A stretch of 64,000 nucleotides of DNA from Haemophilus aegyptius (GCF_900475885.1 NZ_LS483429.1:1674001-1738000); one strand, 5' to 3'; counted from the first letter of the stretch, positions 38,862 to 48,602 are shown. Numbers and translations: made by a program. Notes: generated by a model not told the origin, from the letters alone.

Positions 38862-39155
38862 ATGAACAAAAACAAAATTTCTTGTTGTATTGTCGAGAGC
38901 AAACGCCACTTCGTAATTGGGCTTTCCCCAAAACGAACCAAAATCAACAATCCTAAAGACATTACACACCATTGAGTATTTACAAGGTTTCAATGCGGAC
39001 TGAATCATCTAGAAAGCACCGACGGCTTGGATCTTACGATTGCCAAAATATTATATCAAGCAGCCTTTTTCGTGCTCATTGCCAATCCACGACAAATCAA
39101 TCACTTTACAATGTCACATTTAGTAACCAACAATTACTGTACAAGTGTAGACTGA
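38862..39155 (+). pseudogene. Relic of an IS110-family transposase (N-terminal part)
   Basis: Translation from ATG 38862 gives MNKNKISCCIVESKRHFVIG..., an in-frame TGA at 38973, then ...HLESTDGLDLTIAKILYQ followed by AAFFVLIANPRQINHF and a stop at 39153. Order and spacing match the start of IS110 transposases (GIDVSK..., LESTGG..., VLIANPRQ...). The first acidic catalytic residue appears lost (CCIVESK for GIDVSK) and the C-terminal two thirds is absent. It is a dead remnant. The identification rests on motif recall. Confidence 0.65.
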
Positions 39156-39243
39156 AATAAGTCAAATAATTTTGCGGTAAACATCAGATAATTTGCTGAC
39201 CTTATTTTGATGAGTTGGCTCTATCTAAGAAGAGGAAATAATA

Positions 39244-39272
39244 AACAAGCGGTCACATTTGACATCTTGTTT
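39244..39272 (-). terminator. Possible dld terminator containing an Actinobacillus-type uptake signal
   Basis: AAACAAG and CTTGTTT can pair around a 15-base loop, 14 bases past the dld stop. ACAAGCGGTC at 39245-39254, continuing ACATTT, is the uptake signal of the Actinobacillus pleuropneumoniae subclade, not the H. influenzae type. Confidence 0.5.
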
Positions 39273-39285
39273 GCATTTTAGAGGT

Positions 39286-40980
39286 TTATTCCGCCCAGTA
39301 TTTTTTCCTCGTCGTTTTACCAATACCTGGATTAAAGCTATTGGTTGGATCCAACTCTTTATAGAATTTTCTCAAGGTTGGTTTAGCCTCGTATAAATGC
39401 CCTACATTGTGTTCGGCTGGGTATTGCGCACCACGCTTGTCAAGTAATTTCAACATTTCGTATTCTAGTTCTTCATAATCATAACCTTTTTTTACAATGT
39501 AATCTTGGTGAAAGACATGGCACATAAAATGTCCGTAGTAAAGTTTAGAGATAATTCTGTTATCAATTTCTGGCGGTAACACTTCAAACCAATCTTGATC
39601 ATTGCGACGTAATGCAACATCTAAAGCAACTATTTCTTCTACTTCTTTTTCGTGAATTGCACGATAACGAATTGCAGCACTTGCAACAGCGAAACGATGA
39701 AGCATTGCTGCTTGGGTTTCGATTGCATTACATTCAAAATAGCCACCTTTTGAGCCATCTGCAATGTAGGATTCCAAATATTCACGGGCTTCTTGAATGC
39801 CTTTTCCACCCATTTTGATAATTAAGTGATGCTCGTATTTGTTGCGATAATCCCATAAGCTTTGTGGAAGATGTTCTGGGATGAATTTAGACACAGTTTG
39901 CATAAATTTATCGCTTAAATGTTGTGGTAAAAAGAAGAATTTTTTGCCGATGCGATCCACGTTTGATTTTAAGGAAAAGAGTTTTGGTAGCCAATGTGTA
40001 CCAAACTTTTTAATGACCCAAAAGGTATCTTTGCCATATTTTGCTGCGATGTCAAATGCATCACGATGGATATATTCACCTGAAATGGGTAGCACTTCGA
40101 AGTTTACTAACATGTGGCGACGAATATCGCTCAAGACAGAAGTTTGATTGGTGCCGATATAGAAAACAGCCGTCTCTTTTTCAAGCGGAAAGGTGTCTAA
40201 ACGAACCGCAAAGACAGCAAGTTTTCCTGCACAGCCTGAGGCTTCATAGTGGCGAGCTGGGTCGGCATTAAAACGAGCAGGGGAGCCTTCATCAACTTGA
40301 CGAACATAGTTGCAGTAGTAATGGTCGTGACCATGTCCGCAATCTTGTCGAATATCTTTAACCTGATAACGTTTTTCTTGTAGATTAGTTAAAATTTCTT
40401 CAGGAGTTTCTCCTAAATCAATGCCTAAATGATTTTTTAGTTCTAATTCACCTTTTTCATTAAGTTGAGCGTAAAGTGCCATTTCTGTATAGGCTGGTCC
40501 ACGTTGAACTAATGCTCCACCTGAATTGTTACAAATCCCACCAATAACTGATGCGCCAATGCAAGATGAGCCAATAACAGAGTGGGGTTCACGACCAAAC
40601 GGTTTAAGTTGATTTTCTAATTCATTGAGTGTAGAGCCTGGTAAGCAAATAACTTGGGAAGCGTTATTGATGAGTTGGATTCCGTCAATTCGCATTGTAT
40701 TGATGACGACAATATCGCGATCATAATCATTGCCATCTGGTGTAGAGCCACCAGTTAAACCTGTATTCGCCGCTTGGTTTATAACAATAACATCATGTTC
40801 AACGCAAACTTTTACAATGTTCCAAAACTCAAGTAGAGTGGCAGGGCGAACAACAGCTAGGGCGTTTCCTGTTCCAAATCGATAACCACTTCGATAAGCT
40901 TCTGTTTTAGTTGGCTCAGTAATAATATAACGAGATCCAACAATATCGGTCAGTCGTGAAATGAGTTGTTGAACAGACAT
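39286..40980 (-). CDS. dld: D-lactate dehydrogenase, FAD-binding, quinone-dependent
   Basis: A peripheral inner-membrane flavoenzyme that oxidises D-lactate to pyruvate and passes electrons to quinone. From the ATG at 40980 it is 564 residues. FAD-binding motifs are NTGLTGGSTPDGNDYDRDIVVINT and GSSCIGASVIGGICNNSGGALVQRGPAY, and the C terminus is YPAEHNVGHLY...DPTNSFNPGIGKT. The longer frame begins with TTG and adds seven residues; AGAGGA precedes the chosen ATG. It is flanked by relics on both sides. It corresponds to HI1649 of Rd as I recall. Confidence 0.95.
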   Translation of the reverse strand: MSVQQLISRLTDIVGSRYIITEPTKTEAYRSGYRFGTGNALAVVRPATLLEFWNIVKVCVEHDVIVINQAANTGLTGGSTPDGNDYDRDIVVINTMRIDGIQLINNASQVICLPGSTLNELENQLKPFGREPHSVIGSSCIGASVIGGICNNSGGALVQRGPAYTEMALYAQLNEKGELELKNHLGIDLGETPEEILTNLQEKRYQVKDIRQDCGHGHDHYYCNYVRQVDEGSPARFNADPARHYEASGCAGKLAVFAVRLDTFPLEKETAVFYIGTNQTSVLSDIRRHMLVNFEVLPISGEYIHRDAFDIAAKYGKDTFWVIKKFGTHWLPKLFSLKSNVDRIGKKFFFLPQHLSDKFMQTVSKFIPEHLPQSLWDYRNKYEHHLIIKMGGKGIQEAREYLESYIADGSKGGYFECNAIETQAAMLHRFAVASAAIRYRAIHEKEVEEIVALDVALRRNDQDWFEVLPPEIDNRIISKLYYGHFMCHVFHQDYIVKKGYDYEELEYEMLKLLDKRGAQYPAEHNVGHLYEAKPTLRKFYKELDPTNSFNPGIGKTTRKKYWAE

Positions 40981-41132
40981 TTTATTATCCTCTTGTAACA
41001 AGAATTAATAGTACTATAACAGAATAATTCCCATTTGGATAAGGATATTTTAGGCTTTAATCGGTGTTTTTGGAACTGCTCTGCATATAAAGAAAATTCT
41101 CTCTTTATGATAGGTTCAGTGCTGTATGGGTA

Positions 41133-41451
41133 TTTCAATCACTCAATATCAGCAATGCAAAATCCGTTGAAACCTTTAAAGATAAAGAAAAATATTATTT
41201 AACAAACGAAACTTTTACTGAAATACAACTTATTGATATGCCAAACGAACGTAATATTCAAAATTATCACTCGACTTACAACAACATTCGAGATTGGCTT
41301 GGTTATCAAAAAGCTGGCGAGGAAAAAGCAAAGTCGACCATCAATTAGGAATTGGGATGAGGTAGTTTTTGAAGTGAATTTTAAGCACAATAAAAAAACA
41401 TCAGAATTTTTAGCCGCACTTTCTAAAGTATCCGCTAATTTACATAAATGA
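41133..41451 (+). pseudogene. Relic resembling the C-terminal region of a type I restriction enzyme subunit
   Basis: Frame 41133-41348 reads FQSLNISNAKSVETFKDKEK and on through NYHSTYNNIRDWLGYQKAGEEKAKSTIN, then stops. A neighbouring frame (within 41233-41451) continues WDEVVFEVNFKHNKKTSEF... This order resembles the end of HsdR proteins as I remember it (YNDIRDW...KAGEEK...IDWDDVVFEV...HNKKTKDK), with at least one frameshift and an internal deletion. No other hsd gene remains nearby. Family assignment is tentative. Confidence 0.5.
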
Positions 41452-41462
41452 TTTAACCCTAC

Positions 41463-41549
41463 CTATGCTGCTACTCTTTTAATTTTATGAACAGTATTTT
41501 CTGTTTCTTTCATATTATCTTTTGATAATTGAGTAAGATAATTAGGCAT
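41463..41549 (-). pseudogene. Possible truncated C-terminal gene fragment
   Basis: A 28-codon frame MPNYLTQLSKDNMKETENTV... ending TAG, open further upstream into the IS remnant. I do not recognise it. It may be the tail of a gene cut by the old IS insertion, or chance. Confidence 0.25.
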
Positions 41550-41582
41550 GGTTTGTTTGAATAAAGATAAATTTTTTAAAAT

Positions 41583-41832
41583 TTACATTCCGACCAAGGT
41601 TAGCAATATCAGATGATAGATTATCAACACATACTCAGGGAGAATGGCATTCAAAGTATGTCAAGGAAGGGAAATTGTTTAGATAACAGTAGAATGGAAA
41701 GCTTCTTTAGATGTTTTAATAACTGGAAAAAAAGCTCCATGAGCGTATTCAGAAGAGGCTAAAGACTGAGCCCTGTGAATGGCAGAACTCAGTCCTTGAG
41801 CTAAATAAGTCTAACTTTTTGGGGTCAGATCA
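41583..41832 (+). pseudogene. Decayed 3' end of an IS3-family element (same IS as at 7445)
   Basis: The sequence from TTACATTCCGACCAAGG to the terminal GGGGTCAGATCA matches the orfB end of the intact element in inverted orientation. It has many point changes, a 3-base gap near 41657 and a deletion of roughly 55-60 bases after TTTAGATG. One terminal repeat survives at 41808-41832. It cannot encode a transposase. Confidence 0.85.
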
Positions 41833-41886
41833 TTTATCAATAAACTGATCAAAAAAACCGAACTTAATGTTCGCTTTTCTTTTTCA

Positions 41887-42438
41887 TTACATAATACGAC
41901 GCGATTGAGTGTAGGTTCTAGCCCAATATTTTTCATTAAGGGAACTTATTGTCACGCCTTGCCTTGTACTTGCATGCATAAATTGGTTATTACCAATATA
42001 AATACCAACGTGATTATTTTTACGGAAGAAAACTAAATCGCCTTTTTTAAGTTCTGATTTATTAATTTTTCTACCTAAATGACGCTGTTCAGCCGTAGAA
42101 CGAGGCAATTCAATACCAAAAACTTCAGAAAAAGTAGTTTGCATAAATGCTGAACAATCAATACCACGTTTAGTCGTACCGCCCATACGATAGCGAGTGC
42201 CAACCCATTCATTATAAACACTGGCTAGAGCCTTATCGCCCATCAAAGCAGAGGAACGGTTTGTTCTCACTTTGTGAAAAATGCCTGTTCGATTATCTTT
42301 TTCTAAATTATTAATTAAACCAGTTAATTGAATATCATCATTTTCTGAAATAACCTGATGACTTACCGTTCGTGGTGCATTAGAACAAGCGGTTGCTAAT
42401 ACAGCTAAACCAATAATAACTAAAATTCTTTTCAACAT
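41887..42438 (-). CDS. mepS: Murein DD-endopeptidase MepS-like lipoprotein
   Basis: An NlpC/P60 hydrolase that cuts D-Ala-mDAP cross-links to allow peptidoglycan growth. The 183-residue precursor has a lipoprotein signal ending LATA-Cys18. The catalytic domain has Cys95 in [15 protein letters not shown] and a His in [25 protein letters not shown] and SSLNEKYW closely match E. coli MepS rather than NlpC. In E. coli MepS is degraded by Prc with NlpI; prc lies at 60.6 kb in this window. Confidence 0.92.
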   Translation of the reverse strand: MLKRILVIIGLAVLATACSNAPRTVSHQVISENDDIQLTGLINNLEKDNRTGIFHKVRTNRSSALMGDKALASVYNEWVGTRYRMGGTTKRGIDCSAFMQTTFSEVFGIELPRSTAEQRHLGRKINKSELKKGDLVFFRKNNHVGIYIGNNQFMHASTRQGVTISSLNEKYWARTYTQSRRIM

Positions 42439-42553
42439 AATTTCAAATAATTAAAAGAAATAAAATTTTGCAGAGACTATCAAAATTTGAATAAAATTGC
42501 CAGTAAAAATCCAATTCTAATGGAATTTTTGTGATCTTTTACACAAATTTGAC

Positions 42554-44002
42554 TTAATTTGTTCCACCAACAGTAATTTCATCAATTTTTAGTGCTGGCT
42601 GTCCTACGCCAACAGGTACACTTTGCCCCTCTTTACCACAAACTCCGATACCTAAATCAAGCTCTGATTTATCTGCAACCATAGAAATTTTTTGCATCAC
42701 TTCAATGCCACTGCCAATTAAAGTTGCACCCTTAACTGGTTTCGTGATTTTTCCTTTTTCAATTAAATAAGCTTCTGAAGTGGAAAATACAAATTTACCA
42801 GAGGTAATATCCACTTGCCCTCCACCAAAGTGCGGTGCATAAATGCCCTGTTTTACAGAAGCAATCAAATCATCAAACTGACTTTGTCCAGCAAGCATAT
42901 AGGTGTTAGTCATTCGAGGCATTGGTAAATGGGCGTAAGACTCACGTCGTCCATTCCCCGTAGGTGCTACGCCCATTAAACGGGCATTCATTTTATCTTG
43001 CATGTAACCTTGCAAAATCCCGTCTTTGATGAGTACATTGCACTGGCTTGGCACACCTTCATCATCAATAGTTAGTGAACCTCGACGATTTTCAATCGTG
43101 CCATCATCCACAATCGTACATAACGGTGAAGTCACTTGCTCACCAATCTTGCCTGTAAAAAGTGAACTTTCTTTACGGTTAAAATCGCCTTCTAAACCGT
43201 GACCTACCGCTTCGTGTAGCAACACGCCCGGCCAACCCGCACCTAATACAACAGGCATTAATCCTGCGGGTGCTGCAACTGCACTAAGGTTTACTAAGGC
43301 TTGACGAACCGCTTCTTTAGCAAAAAGTACTGCTCTAATATCGCCATCAACAACTTCAAAGAACCAATCTAAACCGAAACGCCCACCAGAACCACAACTT
43401 CCTCGTTCACGTTTTCGATTTTCCTCTACTAACACAGAAATAGATAAGCGAACTAAAGGACGAATATCTGCGGCTAATGTGCCATCTGTCGCCATAATTA
43501 ATACTTCTTCATAAACGGAACTGAGGCTTGCTGAAACCTTGGTTACACGATGATCTTCTGCGCGCGCTGTACGATCAACCAAATGTAATAGCTCAATTTT
43601 TTTCTCTTTAGTCAAACTTTCCAAAGGATTAATCGCCGCATAACGAGCAATAGGATTTACAACATTAAAAGCGGATGGCGAAATCAAATTCCCCTGTTTG
43701 ACTTGCGCGATCCCCTTTACCGCCTCCGCACATTGCTGCAAAGAAGCAAGATTAATTTGATCGGCATAAGCAAACCCCGTTTTCTCGCCAGAAACAGCCC
43801 GAACGCCAACGCCACGATCAATATGAAAACCGCCTTCTTTTATAATGCCGTCTTCTAATACCCAACTTTCATCTTGGCTAAGTTGAAAATACAGATCGGC
43901 ATAATCAATATTGCGATGCGACATAATGTCAAAAATATTGAGTAATGTTTGAGTTGAAAGATTACTTGGTGTCAGTAATGTATTTGAAACTTGGTTTAAC
44001 AT
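42554..44002 (-). CDS. tldD: Metalloprotease TldD
   Basis: TldD pairs with TldE/PmbA to form a zinc protease that trims peptides and acts on CcdA and microcin B17 in E. coli. The 482-residue protein shows [18 protein letters not shown], the zinc motif [11 protein letters not shown] (HExxxH), and the tail [41 protein letters not shown]. Length is standard. It lies between mepS and rsmI in the same direction; an uptake signal lies inside near 42828 and another in the gap at 44083. Confidence 0.97.
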   Translation of the reverse strand: MLNQVSNTLLTPSNLSTQTLLNIFDIMSHRNIDYADLYFQLSQDESWVLEDGIIKEGGFHIDRGVGVRAVSGEKTGFAYADQINLASLQQCAEAVKGIAQVKQGNLISPSAFNVVNPIARYAAINPLESLTKEKKIELLHLVDRTARAEDHRVTKVSASLSSVYEEVLIMATDGTLAADIRPLVRLSISVLVEENRKRERGSCGSGGRFGLDWFFEVVDGDIRAVLFAKEAVRQALVNLSAVAAPAGLMPVVLGAGWPGVLLHEAVGHGLEGDFNRKESSLFTGKIGEQVTSPLCTIVDDGTIENRRGSLTIDDEGVPSQCNVLIKDGILQGYMQDKMNARLMGVAPTGNGRRESYAHLPMPRMTNTYMLAGQSQFDDLIASVKQGIYAPHFGGGQVDITSGKFVFSTSEAYLIEKGKITKPVKGATLIGSGIEVMQKISMVADKSELDLGIGVCGKEGQSVPVGVGQPALKIDEITVGGTN

Positions 44003-44103
44003 ATTTTTTCCAGTCTAAAGTAAATATCTTGTGAGTGCTTGTATCCGTTTAATACAACAGCACAGATTAAAATCGGATTAATAAAGTGCGGTTGATTTTG
44101 AGG

Positions 44104-44955
44104 TTATTTTTCCAAATGCGCTAATCCAAATTGATACAAAGCATTCTTCTTATAACCATACAACTCAGCAACTATAGCTGCTGCTTTTTTAAGTGGCAAT
44201 TCTTCTGCAATTAACTCAAGTGCCTTTACCGCTTGCGGCGAAATTTTATCGTTATTGTCAGACTTTGGTTTGCCTTCCACAATCAAAACCATCTCGCCTT
44301 TTGTACGATTGGGATCTTCTAAAAGCCATTCGCGTAAATTTTTAATCGTATTCCCCGTAATCGTTTCCCAAGTTTTAGTCATTTCACGGGCTAACACAAT
44401 GTATCGTTCTTCCCCTAGCACCGCTTGCATATCTTCTAGTGTATCTAAAATACGGTGAGTGGATTCATAAAAAATCAAAGTGCGGTCTTCTTCTGCGATA
44501 TTTTCTAATTTATCTTTGCGCGCTTTACTTTTCGCGGGTAAAAAACCCTCAAAACAAAATCTATCAGAAGCAATCCCCGATGCACAAAGAGCGGTAATTG
44601 CCGCACAAGCTCCTGGCAAAGGCACAACTCGAATGCCAGCTTCACGGCATTGGCGTACTAAATGAAAACCAGGGTCACTGATTAATGGCGTCCCCGCATC
44701 AGAAATCAAGGCAATATTACTCCCCTGCTTGAGCTTTTCCACCAAAATATGGGCTTTTTCTTGTTCGTTATGATCGTGCAAAGCAAAAAATGGCTTCTTA
44801 ATGCCGTAATGGCCCAATAAAAGTCCACTATGGCGAGTATCTTCTGCTGCAATTAAATCCACTTGAGCAAAAGTCTCTAAAGCACGCTGGGTAATATCCT
44901 GTAAATTGCCAATGGGTGTGGCAACAATGTATAAAATTCCGGTTAAATCAGTCAT
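44104..44955 (-). CDS. rsmI: 16S rRNA (cytidine(1402)-2'-O)-methyltransferase
   Basis: It methylates the ribose of C1402 in 16S rRNA. The 283-residue protein has the tetrapyrrole-methylase fold: [59 protein letters not shown], and [16 protein letters not shown]. The C-terminal HTH-like tail is present. It is divergent from lpoA, repeating the E. coli yraL-yraM arrangement. Confidence 0.97.
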   Translation of the reverse strand: MTDLTGILYIVATPIGNLQDITQRALETFAQVDLIAAEDTRHSGLLLGHYGIKKPFFALHDHNEQEKAHILVEKLKQGSNIALISDAGTPLISDPGFHLVRQCREAGIRVVPLPGACAAITALCASGIASDRFCFEGFLPAKSKARKDKLENIAEEDRTLIFYESTHRILDTLEDMQAVLGEERYIVLAREMTKTWETITGNTIKNLREWLLEDPNRTKGEMVLIVEGKPKSDNNDKISPQAVKALELIAEELPLKKAAAIVAELYGYKKNALYQFGLAHLEK

Positions 44956-45026
44956 TTTTGTTTGCTTTTAAGTTATGAGATAAGTAAGATTTGCTACAAC
45001 TATTGTCTGTTTATGATGGAGCAAAG

Positions 45027-46754
45027 ATGTCTATTCTATTACAAGGCGAACGTTTTAAAAAACGTTTAATGCCAATTTTATTGTCAATGGCTTTAGCTGG
45101 CTGTTCAAATCTACTTGGTAGCAATTTCACGCAAACCTTACAAAAAGATGCAAATGCAAGTTCTGAATTTTATATAAACAAATTAGGGCAAACGCAAGAA
45201 CTTGAAGATCAACAAACCTATAAATTGCTCGCGGCTCGAGTGTTAATCCGTGAAAATAAGGTTAAACAATCGGCAGCGTTATTGAGGGAATTAGGCGAAT
45301 TAAATAATGCGCAAAAATTAGATCGTGCATTAATTGAAGCGAGAATTTCTGCTGCAAAAAATGCCAATGAAGTCGCGCAAAATCAATTACGTGCATTGGA
45401 TTTAAATAAACTAAGCCCGTCACAAAAATCTCGTTATTACGAAACCTTAGCTATTGTTGCCGAAAACCGTAAAGACATGATTGAAGCGGTAAAAGCGCGG
45501 ATAGAAATGGATAAGAATTTAACAGATGTACAACGTCGTCAAGATAATATTGATAAAACTTGGGCTTTATTGCGTTCAGCGAATACTGGCGTTATTAATA
45601 ATGCCTCTGATGAAGGTAATGCAGCTTTAGGCGGTTGGCTAACATTAATCAAAGCCTACAACGATTATATTCGTCAGCCTGTACAATTAAGCCAAGCCTT
45701 ACAAAGTTGGAAAAATGCTTATCCAAATCATGCAGCCGCAACGCTGTTCCCAAAAGAATTGCTTACATTGCTTAATTTTCAACAAACGAATGTGTCACAA
45801 ATTGGTTTACTCTTGCCATTAAGTGGTGACGGACAAATTCTTGGCATAACCATTCAATCGGGTTTCAACGACGCGAAAGGTAACTCAACCATTCCAGTGC
45901 AAGTGTTTGATACCTCAATGAATTCTGTACAAGATATCATTGCGCAAGCAAAACAAGCGGGGATTAAAACCTTAGTTGGCCCATTACTAAAACAAAATCT
46001 TGATGTGATTTTAGCGGATCCTGCTCAAATTCAAGGTATGGATGTGCTTGCATTAAATGCCACACCACATTCTCGTGCGATTCCTCAACTTTGTTATTAC
46101 GGACTTTCGCCAGAAGATGAAGCTGAATCTGCCGCCAATAAAATGTGGAACGATGGCGTGCGTAATCCACTTGTCGCAATGCCGCAAAATGATTTAGGAC
46201 AACGCGTAGGCAATGCCTTTAATGTACGTTGGCAGCAATTAGCAGGTACTGATGCGAATATCCGTTACTACAATTTGCCTGCGGATGTGACCTATTTCGT
46301 TCAAGAAAATAACTCAAATACAACCGCACTTTATACCGTAGCAAGTCCAACTGAACTGGCAGAAATGAAAGGTTATTTAACAAATATCGTACCTAATTTA
46401 GCGATTTATGCCAGTTCTCGAGCAAGCGCAAGTGCGACAAACACTAATGCTGACTTCATCGCACAGATGAACGGTGTACAGTTTAGTGATATTCCATTTT
46501 TTAAAGATACCAATTCTCCACAATATCAGAAGTTAGCAAAATCCACGGGGGGCGAATATCAATTGATGCGTTTATATGCAATGGGTGCGGATGCGTGGTT
46601 GCTCATTAATCAATTTAATGAATTACGCCAAGTGCCAGGCTATCGCTTGAGTGGCTTAACGGGGATTTTAAGTGCTGATACCAACTGTAATGTTGAACGC
46701 GATATGACTTGGTATCAATATCAAGATGGTGCAATTGTACCAGTTGCAAACTAA
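45027..46754 (+). CDS. lpoA: Penicillin-binding protein activator LpoA
   Basis: An outer-membrane lipoprotein that reaches through the periplasm to activate PBP1a. From the ATG at 45027 it is 575 residues, the length I recall for HI1655. It has a signal ending ALAG-Cys26, an N-terminal TPR-like domain (about 35-255), and a C-terminal periplasmic-binding-protein-like domain beginning [15 protein letters not shown]. The longer frame adds twelve residues before [21 protein letters not shown] precedes the chosen start. Its stop codon overlaps the yraN start. Confidence 0.95.
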
Positions 46755-47113
46755 TGTTTTCTTTAAAACGTCAGCAAGGGGCGAGCTTTGAGCATCAAGC
46801 TCGCCTTTTTTTAGAATCAAAAGGCTTAACATTTATTGCGGCTAATCAAAATTTCAAATGTGGTGAACTTGATCTAATAATGAATGACAAAGAAACTATC
46901 GTCTTTGTTGAAGTTCGCCAACGAAGTCATTCCGCCTATGGTTCTGCTATAGAAAGCGTAGATTGGCGAAAACAACAAAAATGGTTAGATGCCGCAAATT
47001 TATGGCTTGCAAAACAAAATATGAGCTTAGAAGATGCTAATTGCCGCTTTGATTTAATCGCTTTTGGCAAAACACCTCAAGATATTCAATGGATTCCTAA
47101 TTTTCTCGATTAA
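46754..47113 (+). CDS. yraN: UPF0102 family protein YraN
   Basis: A 119-residue protein with a restriction-endonuclease-like fold. It shows [40 protein letters not shown] and RFDLIAF, the conserved GE.DL...FVEV..R pattern of UPF0102. Biochemical role is unsettled. The ATG uses the last A of the lpoA stop codon, so translation is coupled; I reject the earlier start inside lpoA. Confidence 0.93.
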
Positions 47114-47125
47114 TGGCTTTTTATA

Positions 47126-47710
47126 ATGTTACAAAAAGTAAAAGATATTTATAGCGAAAGTATTCAAATTCAAATTGCAGCATCAAATATGCTTTCTGAA
47201 AATATTACCAACGCCACACAAATGGTAATGCAATGTTTATTAGGCGGTAATAAGGTTATCGCCTGTGGCGTCTCGCGTTCTTATGCTAATGCACAGTTTC
47301 TCGTCTCAAACTTACTTAATCGATATGATTTAGTTAGACCGAGCTTCCCGTCTGTGTTATTGAGCTTAGAAAGTGCGGTGGGTTCTTCACTTGTTTTTGA
47401 ACAATCGCCTGAAGAATTGTATTGTCATCAATTTAATGCCATTGCAAAATCGGGCGACTTACTTATTGCTTTTGCACCTTTGGGGACAGAAAAAATCGTG
47501 CTAAATACTATTTCCCACGCTGTCAGCAAAGAAGTTAATGTTATTGTGCTAACTGGCTCTAACAACGATGCCATTCAAGGAATTTTAGCAGATAAGGATC
47601 TAGAAATATCAATCCCAGCCACCAAAGAAAGTCGTATCTTAGAGAACCATCTTTTTGTGATTAATGCACTTTGTGAATTGGTTGATCAGACTTTATTCCC
47701 AAGTGCTTGA
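47126..47710 (+). CDS. diaA: DnaA initiator-associating protein DiaA
   Basis: A SIS-domain tetramer of 194 residues. In E. coli, DiaA binds several DnaA molecules and promotes initiation at oriC. The protein has the phosphosugar-isomerase-like core (GNKVIACGVSRSYANAQFLVSNLLNR, LLIAFAPLGTE, VIVLTGSNNDAIQG) and ends in helical DQTLFPSA. It is related to GmhA, but the operon position between yraN and dolP matches DiaA. Confidence 0.93.
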   Translation: MLQKVKDIYSESIQIQIAASNMLSENITNATQMVMQCLLGGNKVIACGVSRSYANAQFLVSNLLNRYDLVRPSFPSVLLSLESAVGSSLVFEQSPEELYCHQFNAIAKSGDLLIAFAPLGTEKIVLNTISHAVSKEVNVIVLTGSNNDAIQGILADKDLEISIPATKESRILENHLFVINALCELVDQTLFPSA

Positions 47711-47766
47711 CAGGAAAATAAATCACTTTCAAACTAATAGTAATTTAATCTAAAAAGGAGTTAATT

Positions 47767-48348
47767 ATGACATTATCCCCGTTAAAAAAACTCGCTATCC
47801 TGCTTGGAGCGACTATTTTTCTACAAGGCTGTGTTGCAGCTGTGATTGGAGGTGGTGCTGTAGCAGCTAAAGTAGCTACCGATCCCCGAACGACAGGGAC
47901 ACAAATTGATGATGAAACCTTCGAATTTAAAGTAGAAAATGCTGTAGAAAAAGATGCCCAAATTAAGGCTGAAGGCCGTGTAAATGCAGTGTCTTACAAT
48001 GGCCGAGTACTTTTAATAGGTCAAGTTCCTAATAGTGATGTAAAAGACACTGCCACAGCTCTTGCAAAGGGTGTTAAAGGTGTCAATGAAGTTTATAATG
48101 AACTAACTGTTAGCCCAAAAATCTCTTTTGCACAAATCAGTAAAGATAGTTGGCTCACAACGCAAGTCAAATCTAAGATGTTCGTTGATGGTCGAGTTAA
48201 AGCCACAGATGTCAAAGTGATTAGTGAAAATGGAGAAGTATTTTTACTGGGTAACGTCACACAATCTCAAGCCAATGCGGCAGCCGACATTGCCAGCAAA
48301 ATCAGCGGCGTGAAAAAAGTAATTAAAGTATTCAAATACCTAGACTAA
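47767..48348 (+). CDS. dolP: Outer-membrane lipoprotein DolP (two BON domains)
   Basis: DolP (YraP) is a division-site lipoprotein that supports outer-membrane integrity and BAM function. The 193-residue precursor has a signal ending LQG-Cys22, a Gly/Ala-rich segment, then two BON domains (about 48-115 and 125-193) with VNAVSYNGRVLLIGQVPN and VKVISENGEVFLLGNVTQSQA. AAAAGGAG precedes the start. It is last in the lpoA-yraN-diaA-dolP cluster. Confidence 0.95.
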   Translation: MTLSPLKKLAILLGATIFLQGCVAAVIGGGAVAAKVATDPRTTGTQIDDETFEFKVENAVEKDAQIKAEGRVNAVSYNGRVLLIGQVPNSDVKDTATALAKGVKGVNEVYNELTVSPKISFAQISKDSWLTTQVKSKMFVDGRVKATDVKVISENGEVFLLGNVTQSQANAAADIASKISGVKKVIKVFKYLD

Positions 48349-48354
48349 TCCTTC

Positions 48355-48399
48355 AAAGTGCGGTGAAAAATTCAACAAATTTTTACCGCACTTTTTCTT
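48355..48399. terminator. Terminator made of paired uptake signals after dolP
   Basis: AAAGTGCGGT and ACCGCACTTT are inverted around about 20 bases, followed by TTTCTTATTTTT. The pair forms a stem downstream of dolP; such USS pairs often act as terminators in H. influenzae. Confidence 0.85.
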
Positions 48400-48515
48400 A
48401 TTTTTCTAAATAAAAAATTTTAATTTTTATTCTCACAAAAACCATTTATTTTTAAATAAGTTATCTATTGTCAAGAATCAAATCAAAAAATTTATTACTT
48501 GCGATCTTTTCTCAA

Positions 48516-48531
48516 ACACATTATCTTGTGC
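48516..48531 (+). promoter_or_regulatory. NrdR box 1 upstream of nrdA
   Basis: ACACATTATCTTGTGC is a partial palindrome close to the NrdR box consensus (acaCwAtATaTwGtgt). It lies 31 bases, three helical turns, before box 2, the usual paired spacing. Confidence 0.8.
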
Positions 48532-48546
48532 ATCGTTTTCATAAAA

Positions 48547-48562
48547 ACACTATATCTTGTGT
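48547..48562 (+). promoter_or_regulatory. NrdR box 2 upstream of nrdA
   Basis: ACACTATATCTTGTGT matches the NrdR consensus nearly throughout. It starts 56 bases before the nrdA ATG. Binding of the NrdR repressor here would couple nrdAB expression to the dATP/ATP level. Confidence 0.85.
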
Positions 48563-48602
48563 TTTAAATCCTGTTTTAAATAACAACAAGAAGGCTAATA
48601 CA

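Noticed and set aside
38682-39008. Minus-strand open frame of 108 codons overlapping pdxT
   Set aside because: It overlaps the end of pdxT and the IS110-like relic, has no ribosome site or recognisable motif, and the plus strand explains the sequence better.
41233-41451. Plus-strand frame of 72 codons as an intact gene
   Set aside because: Its first part is the wrong frame of the restriction-like relic and only its second half matches; it is a frameshifted fragment.
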